Position numbers and translations under genes: made by a program
Part shown: piece by piece, positions 7,426 to 16,184 of the stretch
How positions within the stretch are numbered: position 1 is the first letter of the stretch
Layout of the letters: each line of letters opens with the position of its first letter
Notes under the pieces: generated by a model
Seen by the model: only the letters and a program-made list of their open reading frames with translations
Told to the model about the DNA's origin: nothing
Databases searched by the model: none
From: Porticoccaceae bacterium
GTDB taxonomy: Bacteria; Pseudomonadota; Gammaproteobacteria; Pseudomonadales; Porticoccaceae
DNA: 64,000 nucleotides
Direction of reading: 5' to 3'
Assembly (NCBI GenBank): GCA_021773435.1
Contig: JAJFKC010000030.1
Location: 162,892 to 226,891 of the forward strand

Positions 7426-10023
7426 GTGCTAGAAGCCTATCGCAAACATGTAGAAGAACGCGTCGCCGAAGGCGTACCCCCCAAGCCACTCAGTGCCGAT
7501 TGGACGGCCGGATTGGTTGAGGTGCTCAAAGCCCCACCTGCGGGTGAAGAGGGATTTCTGCTCGACTTGATCACCAACCGGGTACCCCCGGGCGTCGACG
7601 AAGCGGCCTACGTGAAAGCTGGTTTCCTATCTGCCATTGTCAATGGTGATGCGAGTTCACCCCTGATTGACAGGGCCAAAGCCATCGAATTGCTGGGCAT
7701 GATGCTGGGCGGCTACAACATTAACACCATGGTCGAAGCCCTTGATGATGGCGAGCTCGGCGAACTCGCGGCCGAGCAACTCAAACATACACTGCTAATG
7801 TTCGATGCCTTTCATGATGTCACCGAGAAGGCCAGCGCCGGTAATGCCAACGCCAAAGCAGTCATGGAATCCTGGGCCAATGCGGAATGGTTTACCAAGC
7901 GTCCAGAGGTTCCTGAGAAGCTCACCAGCATCGTTTTTAAGGTGCCGGGTGAGACCAACACCGATGATCTCTCTCCTGCCCCCGATGCCTGGTCGCGACC
8001 AGATATCCCCCTGCATGCAAAAGCCATGTACAAAATTCCCCGTGAAGGTGCCGAGAACGCTGAGCAACAAATCATCGAACTGGAGAAAAGTGGTCATCCA
8101 GTCGCTTATGTAGGCGATGTTGTCGGCACGGGGTCTTCACGTAAATCAGCCACCAATTCAGTGTTGTGGTATATCGGCGACGATATGCCCGGCGTACCCA
8201 ACAAACGTGCCGGCGGCATTTGTATCGGCGGCAAAGTAGCACCGATATTCTTCAACACCATGGAAGATTCCGGCGCACTCGTTTTTGAAGCGCCAGTCGA
8301 AAAACTGGAAACCGGGCAAGTCATTGATATTCTTTCCTACGAAGGCAAAATAACCGATCACGACAGTGGCGAATTATTATCTGAATACGCGTTTAAATCC
8401 GATGTGATTCTTGATGAAGTACGTGCCGGTGGCCGTATCAATTTGATCATTGGCCGCGGCCTTACCCGTCGTGCCCGCGAAGCTCTCGACATGGCACCGA
8501 CTGATGTTTTCCGTGTGCCTGATCAACCTGCAGATACCGGCAAGGGTTATACCCTGGGCCAGAAAATGGTCGGCCGCGCCTGCGGCGTTGAAGGTATTCG
8601 TCCCGGCACCTACTGTGAGCCACATATGACCACCGTTGGCTCGCAGGACACCACTGGCCCGATGACCCGCGACGAATTGCAGGATCTCGCCTGTCTCGGC
8701 TTTTCCGCCGACCTGGTGATGCAGTCTTTCTGTCATACGGCAGCGTATCCAAAACCGGTTGATATTGAGACCCAACACTCCCTGCCGGATTTTATCCGCA
8801 ATCGTGGCGGCGTTTCCCTAAAACCTGGCGACGGAATTATTCACAGCTGGCTGAACCGGATGCTGATGCCCGATACAGTCGGTACGGGTGGTGATTCTCA
8901 TACCCGCTTCCCTATGGGTATTTCTTTTCCGGCGGGTTCCGGGCTGGTCGCTTTCGCCGCCGCCACCGGCGTGATGCCGCTAGATATGCCGGAGTCCATA
9001 CTGGTCCGATTCAGCGGCAGCATGCAGCCAGGAATCACCCTGCGCGACCTGGTTCACGCCATTCCGTATTACGGCATTAAGGAAGGGCTACTCACGGTCG
9101 AAAAAGAAGGCAAGATCAACAAGTTTTCCGGCCGTATTCTTGAAATCGAAGGCCTTGAAAACCTTACTGCCGAACAGGCTTTTGAATTATCTGATGCTTC
9201 TGCTGAACGCTCTGCGTCGGGTTGTACGATCAAACTCAGCAAGGACTCTGTCGCTGAATATCTGCGTTCTAATATCACTATGCTGCGCTCAATGATTTCC
9301 GAAGGTTACGGCGATGCTCGAACCATGGAACGTCGTGCTCAGAAAATGGAAGAATGGCTAACTAACCCCGAATTGCTGTCCGCCGATGTCGATGCCGAAT
9401 ACGCTGCCGTACTTGAAATCAATCTCGACGATATTAAAGAACCCATCGTCTGTGCGCCCAACGATCCCGACGACGCTCGATTGCTCTCGGATGTCGCAGG
9501 TGACAAGGTCGATGAGGTCTTTATCGGTTCCTGTATGACCAATATCGGGCATTTCCGTGCTGCAGGCAAACTGCTCGAACGGGTCAAGCCCGGCGAGTTA
9601 AAAGCCAAATTCTGGATCGTGCCACCCACCAGAATGGATGAGCACACTTTGATGCAGGAGGGCTATTACAATATCTACGGCCGCGCCGGTGCTCGCACCG
9701 AAATGCCGGGCTGCTCTTTGTGCATGGGCAACCAGGCGCGAGTTCAGCCCGGTTGCACCGTGCTATCCACTTCTACCCGTAACTTCCCCAATCGCCTGGG
9801 CGATGGTGCTAATGTTTATCTGACCTCGGCCGAATTAGCCTCGGTGGGTGGCTTGCTGGGCAGATTACCGACGCCAGAGGAGTACCTGGAATACGCCGGA
9901 CAACTCGATTCCATGTCAGCAGAAATTTATCGCTATATGAATTTCGATCAAATTGAATCATTCCAGAAAGCGGCGGAAGACGGTAAACGTGTTGCTGCTG
10001 AGTTAATTATCGAGGTAGCCTGA
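7426..10023 (+). CDS. acnB: Aconitate hydratase B
   Basis: Bifunctional aconitase/2-methylisocitrate dehydratase of the TCA cycle with a [4Fe-4S] cluster. The 865 residues match AcnB length. The protein has the AcnB domain order: N-terminal HEAT-like domain, swivel domain (GDVVGTGSSRKSATNSVLW near residue 230), then catalytic domains with TVGSQDTTGPMTRDEL and GDSHTRFP. The cluster cysteines are in FIGSCMTNIGHFRAAG and PGCSLCMGNQ near the C-terminus. The start is GTG at 7426 behind AAGAGGATT. Two stem-loops follow the stop codon. Confidence 0.98.
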   Translation: MLEAYRKHVEERVAEGVPPKPLSADWTAGLVEVLKAPPAGEEGFLLDLITNRVPPGVDEAAYVKAGFLSAIVNGDASSPLIDRAKAIELLGMMLGGYNINTMVEALDDGELGELAAEQLKHTLLMFDAFHDVTEKASAGNANAKAVMESWANAEWFTKRPEVPEKLTSIVFKVPGETNTDDLSPAPDAWSRPDIPLHAKAMYKIPREGAENAEQQIIELEKSGHPVAYVGDVVGTGSSRKSATNSVLWYIGDDMPGVPNKRAGGICIGGKVAPIFFNTMEDSGALVFEAPVEKLETGQVIDILSYEGKITDHDSGELLSEYAFKSDVILDEVRAGGRINLIIGRGLTRRAREALDMAPTDVFRVPDQPADTGKGYTLGQKMVGRACGVEGIRPGTYCEPHMTTVGSQDTTGPMTRDELQDLACLGFSADLVMQSFCHTAAYPKPVDIETQHSLPDFIRNRGGVSLKPGDGIIHSWLNRMLMPDTVGTGGDSHTRFPMGISFPAGSGLVAFAAATGVMPLDMPESILVRFSGSMQPGITLRDLVHAIPYYGIKEGLLTVEKEGKINKFSGRILEIEGLENLTAEQAFELSDASAERSASGCTIKLSKDSVAEYLRSNITMLRSMISEGYGDARTMERRAQKMEEWLTNPELLSADVDAEYAAVLEINLDDIKEPIVCAPNDPDDARLLSDVAGDKVDEVFIGSCMTNIGHFRAAGKLLERVKPGELKAKFWIVPPTRMDEHTLMQEGYYNIYGRAGARTEMPGCSLCMGNQARVQPGCTVLSTSTRNFPNRLGDGANVYLTSAELASVGGLLGRLPTPEEYLEYAGQLDSMSAEIYRYMNFDQIESFQKAAEDGKRVAAELIIEVA

Positions 10024-10057
10024 CCTTAACCTGATTGATATCCAGGACTAAATCACC

Positions 10058-10092
10058 AATGCTGTCGAACGAATTATTGGTTCGACAGCATT
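10058..10092 (+). terminator. Perfect 12-bp stem-loop after acnB
   Basis: AATGCTGTCGAA (10058-10069) is exactly complementary to TTCGACAGCATT (10081-10092), with an 11-nt loop, 35 bp past the acnB stop. There is no clear U-tract, so it may end transcription inefficiently or stabilise the 3' end. Confidence 0.55.
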
Positions 10093-10102
10093 ACCAGGTT
10101 CA

Positions 10103-10125
10103 AACCCCGTTTCCACAGCGGGGTT
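10103..10125 (+). terminator. Second GC-rich stem-loop after acnB
   Basis: AACCCCG (10103-10109) pairs with CGGGGTT (10119-10125) around a 9-nt loop, followed by only a few U residues. With the preceding hairpin it forms a tandem pair in the acnB 3' region. Confidence 0.5.
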
Positions 10126-10161
10126 CCTATCAGCCAAAAATTAAGGTTCCATCGCAAATTT

Positions 10162-10206
10162 CGTTGATAAATCAACGTTGACACATCAATCAATTTGATC
10201 TAAATT
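10162..10206 (+). promoter_or_regulatory. Near-consensus promoter with palindromes ahead of the emrA-like gene
   Basis: A perfect -35 TTGACA (10178-10183) is 17 bp from TAAATT (10201-10206). Inside the spacer lies ATCAA-N5-TTGAT (10185-10199), and directly upstream CGTTGA-N4-TCAACG (10162-10177). Both are dyads of the size MarR-family dimers bind. Since a MarR gene ends this operon, autoregulation is the natural inference. Confidence 0.6.
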
Positions 10207-10262
10207 CCCCTTGCTGATTTATCTCCCACTTCTCCTCCCAAGCTCTATACACAGAGGCCTTT

Positions 10263-11384
10263 ATGCGACGCTCATGGAGCCTATTGATTGTCATCCTACT
10301 GTTAGCTGGTATCAGCTATGGCGTGATGAGTTTTATCGACAACCGCAAATTTGTTACGACAGATAATGCTTATACCACCGGCGATATTATCACCGTTAGC
10401 TCGCAGCTCGACGACATAATCATGTGGTTAGGCGGCGAAGAAGGCGACTATGTTGAAGCCGGTCAGGCCTTGATTCGACTGGACGGTGGTGCGCCAAAAA
10501 ATAATTTGTCACGTGCTAAAAGTGATCTGGCTCGTATTGTTCAGGAGGTGGCCAAGCTAAAGCAAAAGGTTGAACGCCGCAAAGCCGAAGTGGTGCAATG
10601 GCAGGCGAGCCATAAGCTGGCCCGAAATGAATCTGAGCGTCGTCAAAAGCTTGCCAAACGCGGTATGGTTTCCAAGGAAGAGGCTGATATTGCCGTATTG
10701 CATCTGGAGGAAGTCACCGCCTCTTTGGCTACCGCACGACAAAGACTCTCCGAAGCACGAATTGAAGCGGGTGATATGCCGATTGCCGAACATCCTAAAG
10801 TACGCCATGCAGTCGCCTGGGCTGCTGGAGGACAGGCTTACGTCAATAAGACGACGATTATTGCGCCAGTATCTGGGCACATAGCAAAACGCTTTGTTTC
10901 GGCAGGGGATATCATCAAAACCGGCAAGCCTCTATTCCAGTTGGTTCAGCTCGATAAAGTCTGGGTTGAAGCCAATTTTAAAGAAACTAAATTGCGCGAC
11001 CTGAGGATAGGCCAACCAGTTGAAATCACTTCAGACCTTTACGGAGAAGACGTTGCATATCACGGTGCAGTTGCCGGCACGGGCACCGGAACTGGTGCCG
11101 CGTTCTCATTGTTACCGGCGCAAAATGCCACCGGAAACTGGCTCAAAATCGTCCAGCGAGTGCCAGTTCGCATCGAGTTATCCGATGACACGGTCAAGGA
11201 ATATCCTCTACCGATCGGTTCTTCCCTGCATGTCACTATTGACACTAGCGATCAAGAAGGGCTGCGTTTGAGCAAAGCGCCCGTTTCCAAACCCGTTGAT
11301 GTTTCAAGCGTATATAGTTACTGGCGAGAAGGTACCAGAGAAATGGCCCAGCAAGTGATTGACGAAAACTTGCCTAAACAATGA
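10263..11384 (+). CDS. HlyD/EmrA-type membrane fusion protein
   Basis: Periplasmic adaptor of a tripartite efflux pump, anchored by one N-terminal membrane segment (about residues 5-25, LLIVILLLAGISYGVMSFI). The first lipoyl half (about 40-80: TDNAYTTGDIITVSSQLDD) precedes a long alpha-hairpin (about 85-175, Lys/Arg/Glu-rich), then the second lipoyl half and barrel (TTIIAPVSGHIAKRFVSAGD, VWVEANFKETKLRDLRIGQPVEI). This is the EmrA/FusE arrangement, and 373 residues is normal. No MFS or ABC partner and no outer-membrane factor is encoded next to it. A MarR regulator follows by 16 bp, presumably cotranscribed. Confidence 0.9.
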   Translation: MRRSWSLLIVILLLAGISYGVMSFIDNRKFVTTDNAYTTGDIITVSSQLDDIIMWLGGEEGDYVEAGQALIRLDGGAPKNNLSRAKSDLARIVQEVAKLKQKVERRKAEVVQWQASHKLARNESERRQKLAKRGMVSKEEADIAVLHLEEVTASLATARQRLSEARIEAGDMPIAEHPKVRHAVAWAAGGQAYVNKTTIIAPVSGHIAKRFVSAGDIIKTGKPLFQLVQLDKVWVEANFKETKLRDLRIGQPVEITSDLYGEDVAYHGAVAGTGTGTGAAFSLLPAQNATGNWLKIVQRVPVRIELSDDTVKEYPLPIGSSLHVTIDTSDQEGLRLSKAPVSKPVDVSSVYSYWREGTREMAQQVIDENLPKQ

Positions 11385-11400
11385 GCATTAAACAAAAAAG

Positions 11401-11853
11401 ATGATTAATCTGTCAGATAATTTGGTCAGACAAATAGGTCTGCTATACCGGTATATGATGCGGGCTCTGGAAGCCGAAACAGCACCACTCGGGATGGGTG
11501 CCGGACGATTTTCATACCTGTTTATTCTTTATATTAACGAAGGCGTCACCCAACAGGAAATGGCCTACCGTTTACAGGCCGACAAAGCCGCCGTGGCGAG
11601 AACTCTGGTGCAACTGGAAATACAGGGTTATATAGAGCGCCGAAGTGATCCCCAGGATGGCCGCGTCACGAGAGTGTATTTGACCGACAAATCACGCGCT
11701 ATGCAGGGTGATCTTGAAGCCGCTGTCGAGCGGGTTATTGATCGTCTAAGTCTGGATCGTAATGAGCAAGAGCAAGATACCCTTATAAACGAACTCAAGG
11801 CCATGCTCGCCTCACTGGATGATCACTACAAGGTCTCGACGGGTTCAAAATAG
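11401..11853 (+). CDS. MarR-family transcriptional regulator
   Basis: The 150-residue protein has the MarR winged helix-turn-helix in its centre: helix-turn-helix segment GVTQQEMAYRLQADKAAVAR (about residues 43-62), then GYIERRSDPQDGRVTRVYLT as the DNA-contacting wing. N- and C-terminal helices would form the dimer interface. Such proteins usually repress efflux or stress operons and release DNA on binding phenolic or lipophilic ligands. It lies 16 bp after the EmrA-like gene, and dyads overlap the operon promoter, so it probably represses its own operon. Confidence 0.92.
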   Translation: MINLSDNLVRQIGLLYRYMMRALEAETAPLGMGAGRFSYLFILYINEGVTQQEMAYRLQADKAAVARTLVQLEIQGYIERRSDPQDGRVTRVYLTDKSRAMQGDLEAAVERVIDRLSLDRNEQEQDTLINELKAMLASLDDHYKVSTGSK

Positions 11854-12002
11854 CAACTTCCCTGTGCGCCTGACTTTTCATGATTCTTCTTGATCGAACC
11901 CAACCAGGCTTGATCACAGCCCACAACATCAACGAAACACTGCTACATAAAACATTGCCACATAAATAATCGGTTACGATCTCGTCTGATTTATTGACTT
12001 GT

Positions 12003-12827
12003 CTAGTCCGTTGCAGACGCCAATCTATGCCGGGTTTTCACCCACCACATGCAGAGTATGATCCCGCTCAAGGTGCCGATGAAGAACAATAACTGTAGCC
12101 CCGATGGACGGGCGTCATAGCCAATCAGGGTTCTCAGCACGTCACCCGTGATAGAGCCATTTGCAATTAGCCAGGAGCTATCCCAAATATCATAGCCAAG
12201 TGGCGGTAGATAGTCGGCCTGAATAAGATATTTAGAAGCCTGACCAGCTAATCCGGCCGCCAACACCACAAGCATTGCGGTGGTAACCGTAAATAAATGC
12301 TGCGTTGGGATACGAATCAAACCGGCATAGAGTGCGAAGCCGACCAACAAACCCAACAAAAGCCCCAGACCGCTGCCAGTGATCATCAAATTCACGGAGG
12401 AGCCACCTGCGGCAATGCCGTATAAAAACAGCACCACCTCGGCACCCTCGCGTAATACAGCCACACCAACCAGAACAAAAAGTACCGTCAGCGGTTCACT
12501 GCCCTGCTTCACAGACTCGCCGGTTTGGGTGGCATCGCGGCTCATCTGCACGCCATGATGTGACATCCACACGGTATGCCAGGCGAGCATGACCACGACA
12601 ATAAGAAGAATCATCGCATTAAATAATTCCTGCCCCATACCCTCTGCCAGATCGGCCAGACTATCGGCAAACCAGGCCACAAGCGCAGCACCCAACACCC
12701 CGAGGACAATGCCGCCAACGACAGTAATGCCCCGATGTCGCACGCCCTGTGTCGCGGCACAGACAATACCAATGATCAGCGCGGCCTCGAGCACCTCGCG
12801 AAAGACGATGATTAGTGAGCTAAGCAC
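12003..12827 (-). CDS. FTR1-family iron permease
   Basis: Seven-helix inner-membrane iron permease of 274 residues. The two REXXE-type iron motifs that define FTR1/EfeU are present: REVLEAALI at residue 10 on and REGAEVVLFLYG near residue 127. Hydrophobic segments cover most of the chain. Proteins of this family import ferrous/ferric iron after handling by periplasmic partners. It is the second gene of a minus-strand pair behind a cupredoxin gene 44 bp upstream, with a Fur box before both. No EfeB peroxidase or EfeO M75 domain was found nearby, so this is a two-gene variant, closer to FetM-P19-like pairs in outline. Confidence 0.92.
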   Translation of the reverse strand: MLSSLIIVFREVLEAALIIGIVCAATQGVRHRGITVVGGIVLGVLGAALVAWFADSLADLAEGMGQELFNAMILLIVVVMLAWHTVWMSHHGVQMSRDATQTGESVKQGSEPLTVLFVLVGVAVLREGAEVVLFLYGIAAGGSSVNLMITGSGLGLLLGLLVGFALYAGLIRIPTQHLFTVTTAMLVVLAAGLAGQASKYLIQADYLPPLGYDIWDSSWLIANGSITGDVLRTLIGYDARPSGLQLLFFIGTLSGIILCMWWVKTRHRLASATD

Positions 12828-12871
12828 GTGATATTTTTGGCGTTGTTTACAATGAAATTACAGCGAATCCA

Positions 12872-13216
12872 TCACTGCGCAATGACAACACCCTGGGCAG
12901 TGGCTTCATTAAATTCGCCAAAAAATGGATATTTGCCTGGTTTTAACGGGCCGATTAAAATTTTTGCGGTTTTGTTGCCAGCAATAATTTTTTCTCTATG
13001 CATGGCATGACTTTCAAATTCTTCAGGGGTGGCATCCTGATTTTCGACAATCAGCTTGATTTTGGTATTTGCAGGCACCACGATTTCAGCGGGTGAAAAT
13101 TTATGATCTTTGATCACAATCTTAAACTCAGGGGATTCCGCCAACGTCGGTGATGACGTGATAAGTATTACCGCCACTACGCTTAACGCCCGGATAAGTT
13201 TCAAGGAAACATTCAT
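12872..13216 (-). CDS. Periplasmic cupredoxin-like protein partnered with FTR1
   Basis: The 114-residue precursor has a signal peptide (about residues 1-26, ending SSPTLA) and one cupredoxin-like beta-sandwich (FKIVIKDHKFSPAEIVVPAN, then GPLKPGKYPFFGEFN). The blue-copper Cys is absent at the usual loop; His and Met residues in FESHAMHREK could bind metal. Similar domains occur in EfeO and next to FTR1 permeases, where they are thought to bind Fe or Cu in the periplasm. It is the first gene of the Fur-controlled pair and has an ATG start at 13216. Confidence 0.85.
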   Translation of the reverse strand: MNVSLKLIRALSVVAVILITSSPTLAESPEFKIVIKDHKFSPAEIVVPANTKIKLIVENQDATPEEFESHAMHREKIIAGNKTAKILIGPLKPGKYPFFGEFNEATAQGVVIAQ

Positions 13217-13251
13217 ACAACAACCTCAACTAAACTGTGTTTGACGGCCAA

Positions 13252-13280
13252 ATGATAATGATTATTATTTAGATAAACAA
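13252..13280 (-). promoter_or_regulatory. Promoter with overlapping Fur box
   Basis: On the minus strand TTGTTT (13280-13275) and TATCAT (13257-13252) are 17 bp apart. The plus-strand stretch 13254-13272 begins GATAATGATTAT and matches the 19-bp Fur consensus at about 15 positions. The box overlaps the spacer and -10, so iron-bound Fur would block transcription of the cupredoxin-FTR1 pair. Confidence 0.75.
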
Positions 13281-13347
13281 GCCGTACCTGGTCGCAGGAC
13301 TTGATCTCGCGCAAATAAATGCGATTCCGCACCTGGCGACCATCCGG

Positions 13348-14559
13348 CTAAAGTTGAATTTTTATGCATTCGCTCGCCGCAATAGCTTTGCTTTTTGCGG
13401 CGCTTATAGAGTCGCCACGAGCTAGGCAGACACCCATTCTACGTCGCCCACTTACCTCAGGTTTGCCAAACAGTCGTACCTGCGTATCCGACTGTTCCAG
13501 TGCCCGGTCAAGGCCGGCAAAAGAGACTTGCTTCGATTCTCCTTCAGCCAGAATAACCGCCGACGCAGATGCCCCATGCTGGCATATATTCGGAATAGGC
13601 AGACCCAGAATGGCGCGCGCATGCAAAGCAAACTGGGATAAATCCTGAGAGATCATCGTAACCATACCCGTATCATGTGGCCTGGGCGAGACCTCACTGA
13701 AAATCACCTCATCGCCTTTAATAAACAGCTCGACACCAAAAATACCCCAGCCACCCAACGCATCAGTTACTTTTTTGGCCATTGCCTGTGCTGCCTTGAG
13801 AGCGGTCTCGGTCATCGCCTGAGGTTGCCATGATTCCCGATAATCTCCGTCTTCTTGTCGATGCCCAATGGGCGCACAAAAGCTGGTGCCATCGCGATGA
13901 CGTACTGTCAGCAGGGTGATCTCGTAATCGAAATCGATAAAGCCTTCTACAATCACTCGCCCGGCGCCGGTACGTCCACCTTCCTGAGCATATTTCCACG
14001 CAGCATCGATATCATCTTGAGAACCAATCAGACTCTGACCCTTGCCAGAAGAACTCATGACCGGTTTGACAAGGCAGGGTATACCAATATCGGTGATGGC
14101 CTGATCAAACTCTTGTCGAGTAGCGGCAAAACAGTAGGAGGACGTCAGTAGTCCAAGCTCTTCCGCGGCCAGACGTCTGATCCCTTCTCGATTCATCGTC
14201 AGCTGTGCGGCCCGTGCCGTGGGAACGATATTAATACCTTCTTTTTCAAGCTCAACGAGCGTGTCGGTGGCAATGGCTTCGATTTCAGGAATCACGTAAT
14301 CCGGCTGCTCAACTTCTATAATTTTGCGTAACGCCTCACCATCAAGCATCGATAGCGTGTAGCTGCGATCAGCGACCTGCATGGCCGGGGCATTTTCGTA
14401 TCGGTCAAGTGCGATGACTTCCGCGCCGTAGCGCTGTAATTCGATGGCGACTTCTTTACCCAATTCACCCGAGCCACAGAGCAGCGCTTTGGTCGCCGTG
14501 GCTGAAAAAGGTGTGCCCAGGGTTGTTGCGGTGCCATGCCGGGTTTCGGGTTTGCTCAT
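13348..14559 (-). CDS. purT: Formate-dependent phosphoribosylglycinamide formyltransferase (GAR transformylase 2)
   Basis: ATP-grasp enzyme that makes formyl-GAR from GAR, formate and ATP, the folate-independent third step of purine synthesis. The 403 residues include [20 protein letters not shown] and [17 protein letters not shown] in the N-terminal domain, the ATP-grasp region ([15 protein letters not shown] near 160-175, [26 protein letters not shown]) and the C-terminal [11 protein letters not shown] segment. This pattern is specific for PurT rather than PurK. It begins with ATG at 14559; a TATAAT on the minus strand at 14625-14620 may be its -10. Confidence 0.97.
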   Translation of the reverse strand: MSKPETRHGTATTLGTPFSATATKALLCGSGELGKEVAIELQRYGAEVIALDRYENAPAMQVADRSYTLSMLDGEALRKIIEVEQPDYVIPEIEAIATDTLVELEKEGINIVPTARAAQLTMNREGIRRLAAEELGLLTSSYCFAATRQEFDQAITDIGIPCLVKPVMSSSGKGQSLIGSQDDIDAAWKYAQEGGRTGAGRVIVEGFIDFDYEITLLTVRHRDGTSFCAPIGHRQEDGDYRESWQPQAMTETALKAAQAMAKKVTDALGGWGIFGVELFIKGDEVIFSEVSPRPHDTGMVTMISQDLSQFALHARAILGLPIPNICQHGASASAVILAEGESKQVSFAGLDRALEQSDTQVRLFGKPEVSGRRRMGVCLARGDSISAAKSKAIAASECIKIQL

Positions 14560-14778
14560 AGTGCATTATCCAGAGTCTTTTTAGAGGCAGAAACAATAGA
14601 CACATCCTACATCACGCGCATTATACGATCAGGCATAAATTTATCGCATTATTTTCAGCAATAAGTTTTCAACGACAAACTTTCATCGCCAAATATTCGC
14701 CTACGGCAGGCTTCGACAATGTCCTGCTCTCATGCCACTAATCGGGTAGAATAAGCGTCCAAAAATTCAGCAACATAT

Positions 14779-16158
14779 GTGACTACCGTGGCTAATTTTA
14801 AACCCGAACTGCTCTCCCCTGCCGGCACCTACAAAAGTATGCGCTACGCCTTTGCCTATGGTGCCGATGCGGTTTATGCCGGCCAACCTCGTTACAGCCT
14901 GCGGGTACGTAACAACGAATTTAATCATCTGGATATTATGGCTGAAGCCGTCGCCGAGGCTCACTTTCAAGAGAAGCAATTTTATATCGCCAGCAATATT
15001 TCGCCCCACAACAATAAGGTGAAAACCTATTTAAGGGATATGCAGCCGGTGATCGACATGAGTCCTGACGCGCTGATTATGTCTGATCCTGGCCTGATTA
15101 TGATGGTCAAAGAGAAGTGGCCAGATATGCCCATCCACCTTTCTGTACAGGCAAATGCTGTCAATTACGCAACAGTTAAGTTCTGGTATCAGCAGGGCGT
15201 ATCGCGGGTCATTCTGTCCCGGGAATTGTCCCTCGATGAAATTGGTGAGATTCGCGACGAATGCCCAGAGATGGAAATTGAAGTGTTTGTCCATGGCGCG
15301 CTATGCATAGCCTATTCCGGCCGCTGTCTGCTATCGGGTTATATGAATCACCGCGATCCCAATCAGGGTGCTTGCACCAATGCCTGCCGCTGGAAATATC
15401 AGGCTCACGAAGCCAGAGAAACCGAAACCGGCGACATCATACCGGTCAATGCAGTGGAGAACTGGTCGCCGGAAATGAACCGCAACGAAGTATCTGAGCA
15501 ATTGCAAATCGACACACCCGTTATGCTGCTTCAGGAAGAAAACCGCCCCGGTGAGTTAATGCCTGCTTACGAGGACGAGCATGGCACTTACATAATGAAT
15601 TCCAAAGACCTGCGTGCGGTTCAGCATGTGCCGAAACTTATCGACATGGGTCTGCATTCATTGAAGATCGAAGGCCGCACCAAATCCCATTACTACGCCG
15701 CTCGTACGGCTCAAACTTATCGGCGCGCTATTGATGAAGCGGTCGATGGTACGCCCTTCGATATGGGCCTGATGACTGAACTCGACCATCTCGCCAGCCG
15801 AGGCTACACCGAAGGCTTTTACCGACGCCATGTACCCGAGCATTATCAAAATTACGGTAAAGGCGCATCGAGCAACAGTAAACAACAGTTTGTTGGGGAG
15901 ATTGTCGACATTGATGGCGACAAAGGCTGGATGACCATTGACGTCAAAAATCGCTTTGAATGTGGCGACACCATCGAGATGATCAACCCTCAGGGTAATT
16001 TTGCCTTCACGCTCGAAGCGCTGGAAAACGTTAAGGGCGAAGCCATGAGTGCAGCGCCCGGCTCTGGGCATGTCGTCCGCTGCGCTATTCCCGAAGGCAG
16101 TCAGCCTCACCAGGTCAACGAGTATTCCATGTTGATGCGTTATTTGCCCGCCGGCTAA
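14779..16158 (+). CDS. trhP: Peptidase U32-family tRNA hydroxylation protein TrhP (YegQ)
   Basis: YegQ/TrhP acts in prephenate-dependent 5-hydroxylation of U34 in tRNAs; the U32 name reflects homology rather than shown protease activity. The 459 residues open with ELLSPAGTYKSMRYAFAYGA and ADAVYAGQPRYSLR. The cysteine cluster HGALCIAYSGRCLLSGYM... GACTNACRW (about residues 175-207) probably binds an Fe-S cluster. KIEGRTKSHYYAA is the other family block. The start is GTG at 14779, with a second GTG three codons later, so the exact start is uncertain. A small J-domain gene follows by 26 bp. Confidence 0.92.
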   Translation: MTTVANFKPELLSPAGTYKSMRYAFAYGADAVYAGQPRYSLRVRNNEFNHLDIMAEAVAEAHFQEKQFYIASNISPHNNKVKTYLRDMQPVIDMSPDALIMSDPGLIMMVKEKWPDMPIHLSVQANAVNYATVKFWYQQGVSRVILSRELSLDEIGEIRDECPEMEIEVFVHGALCIAYSGRCLLSGYMNHRDPNQGACTNACRWKYQAHEARETETGDIIPVNAVENWSPEMNRNEVSEQLQIDTPVMLLQEENRPGELMPAYEDEHGTYIMNSKDLRAVQHVPKLIDMGLHSLKIEGRTKSHYYAARTAQTYRRAIDEAVDGTPFDMGLMTELDHLASRGYTEGFYRRHVPEHYQNYGKGASSNSKQQFVGEIVDIDGDKGWMTIDVKNRFECGDTIEMINPQGNFAFTLEALENVKGEAMSAAPGSGHVVRCAIPEGSQPHQVNEYSMLMRYLPAG

Positions 16159-16184
16159 GTCCGTACTCAACAGGTCTTCATCAA

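Noticed and set aside
7795..9647. Several minus-strand frames of about 70-130 codons inside acnB
   Set aside because: They are antisense shadows of a complete and highly conserved aconitase gene.
12003..13216. Full EfeUOB system
   Set aside because: Only an FTR1 permease and a short cupredoxin are present; neither an M75 peptidase-like EfeO domain nor an EfeB peroxidase is encoded nearby.
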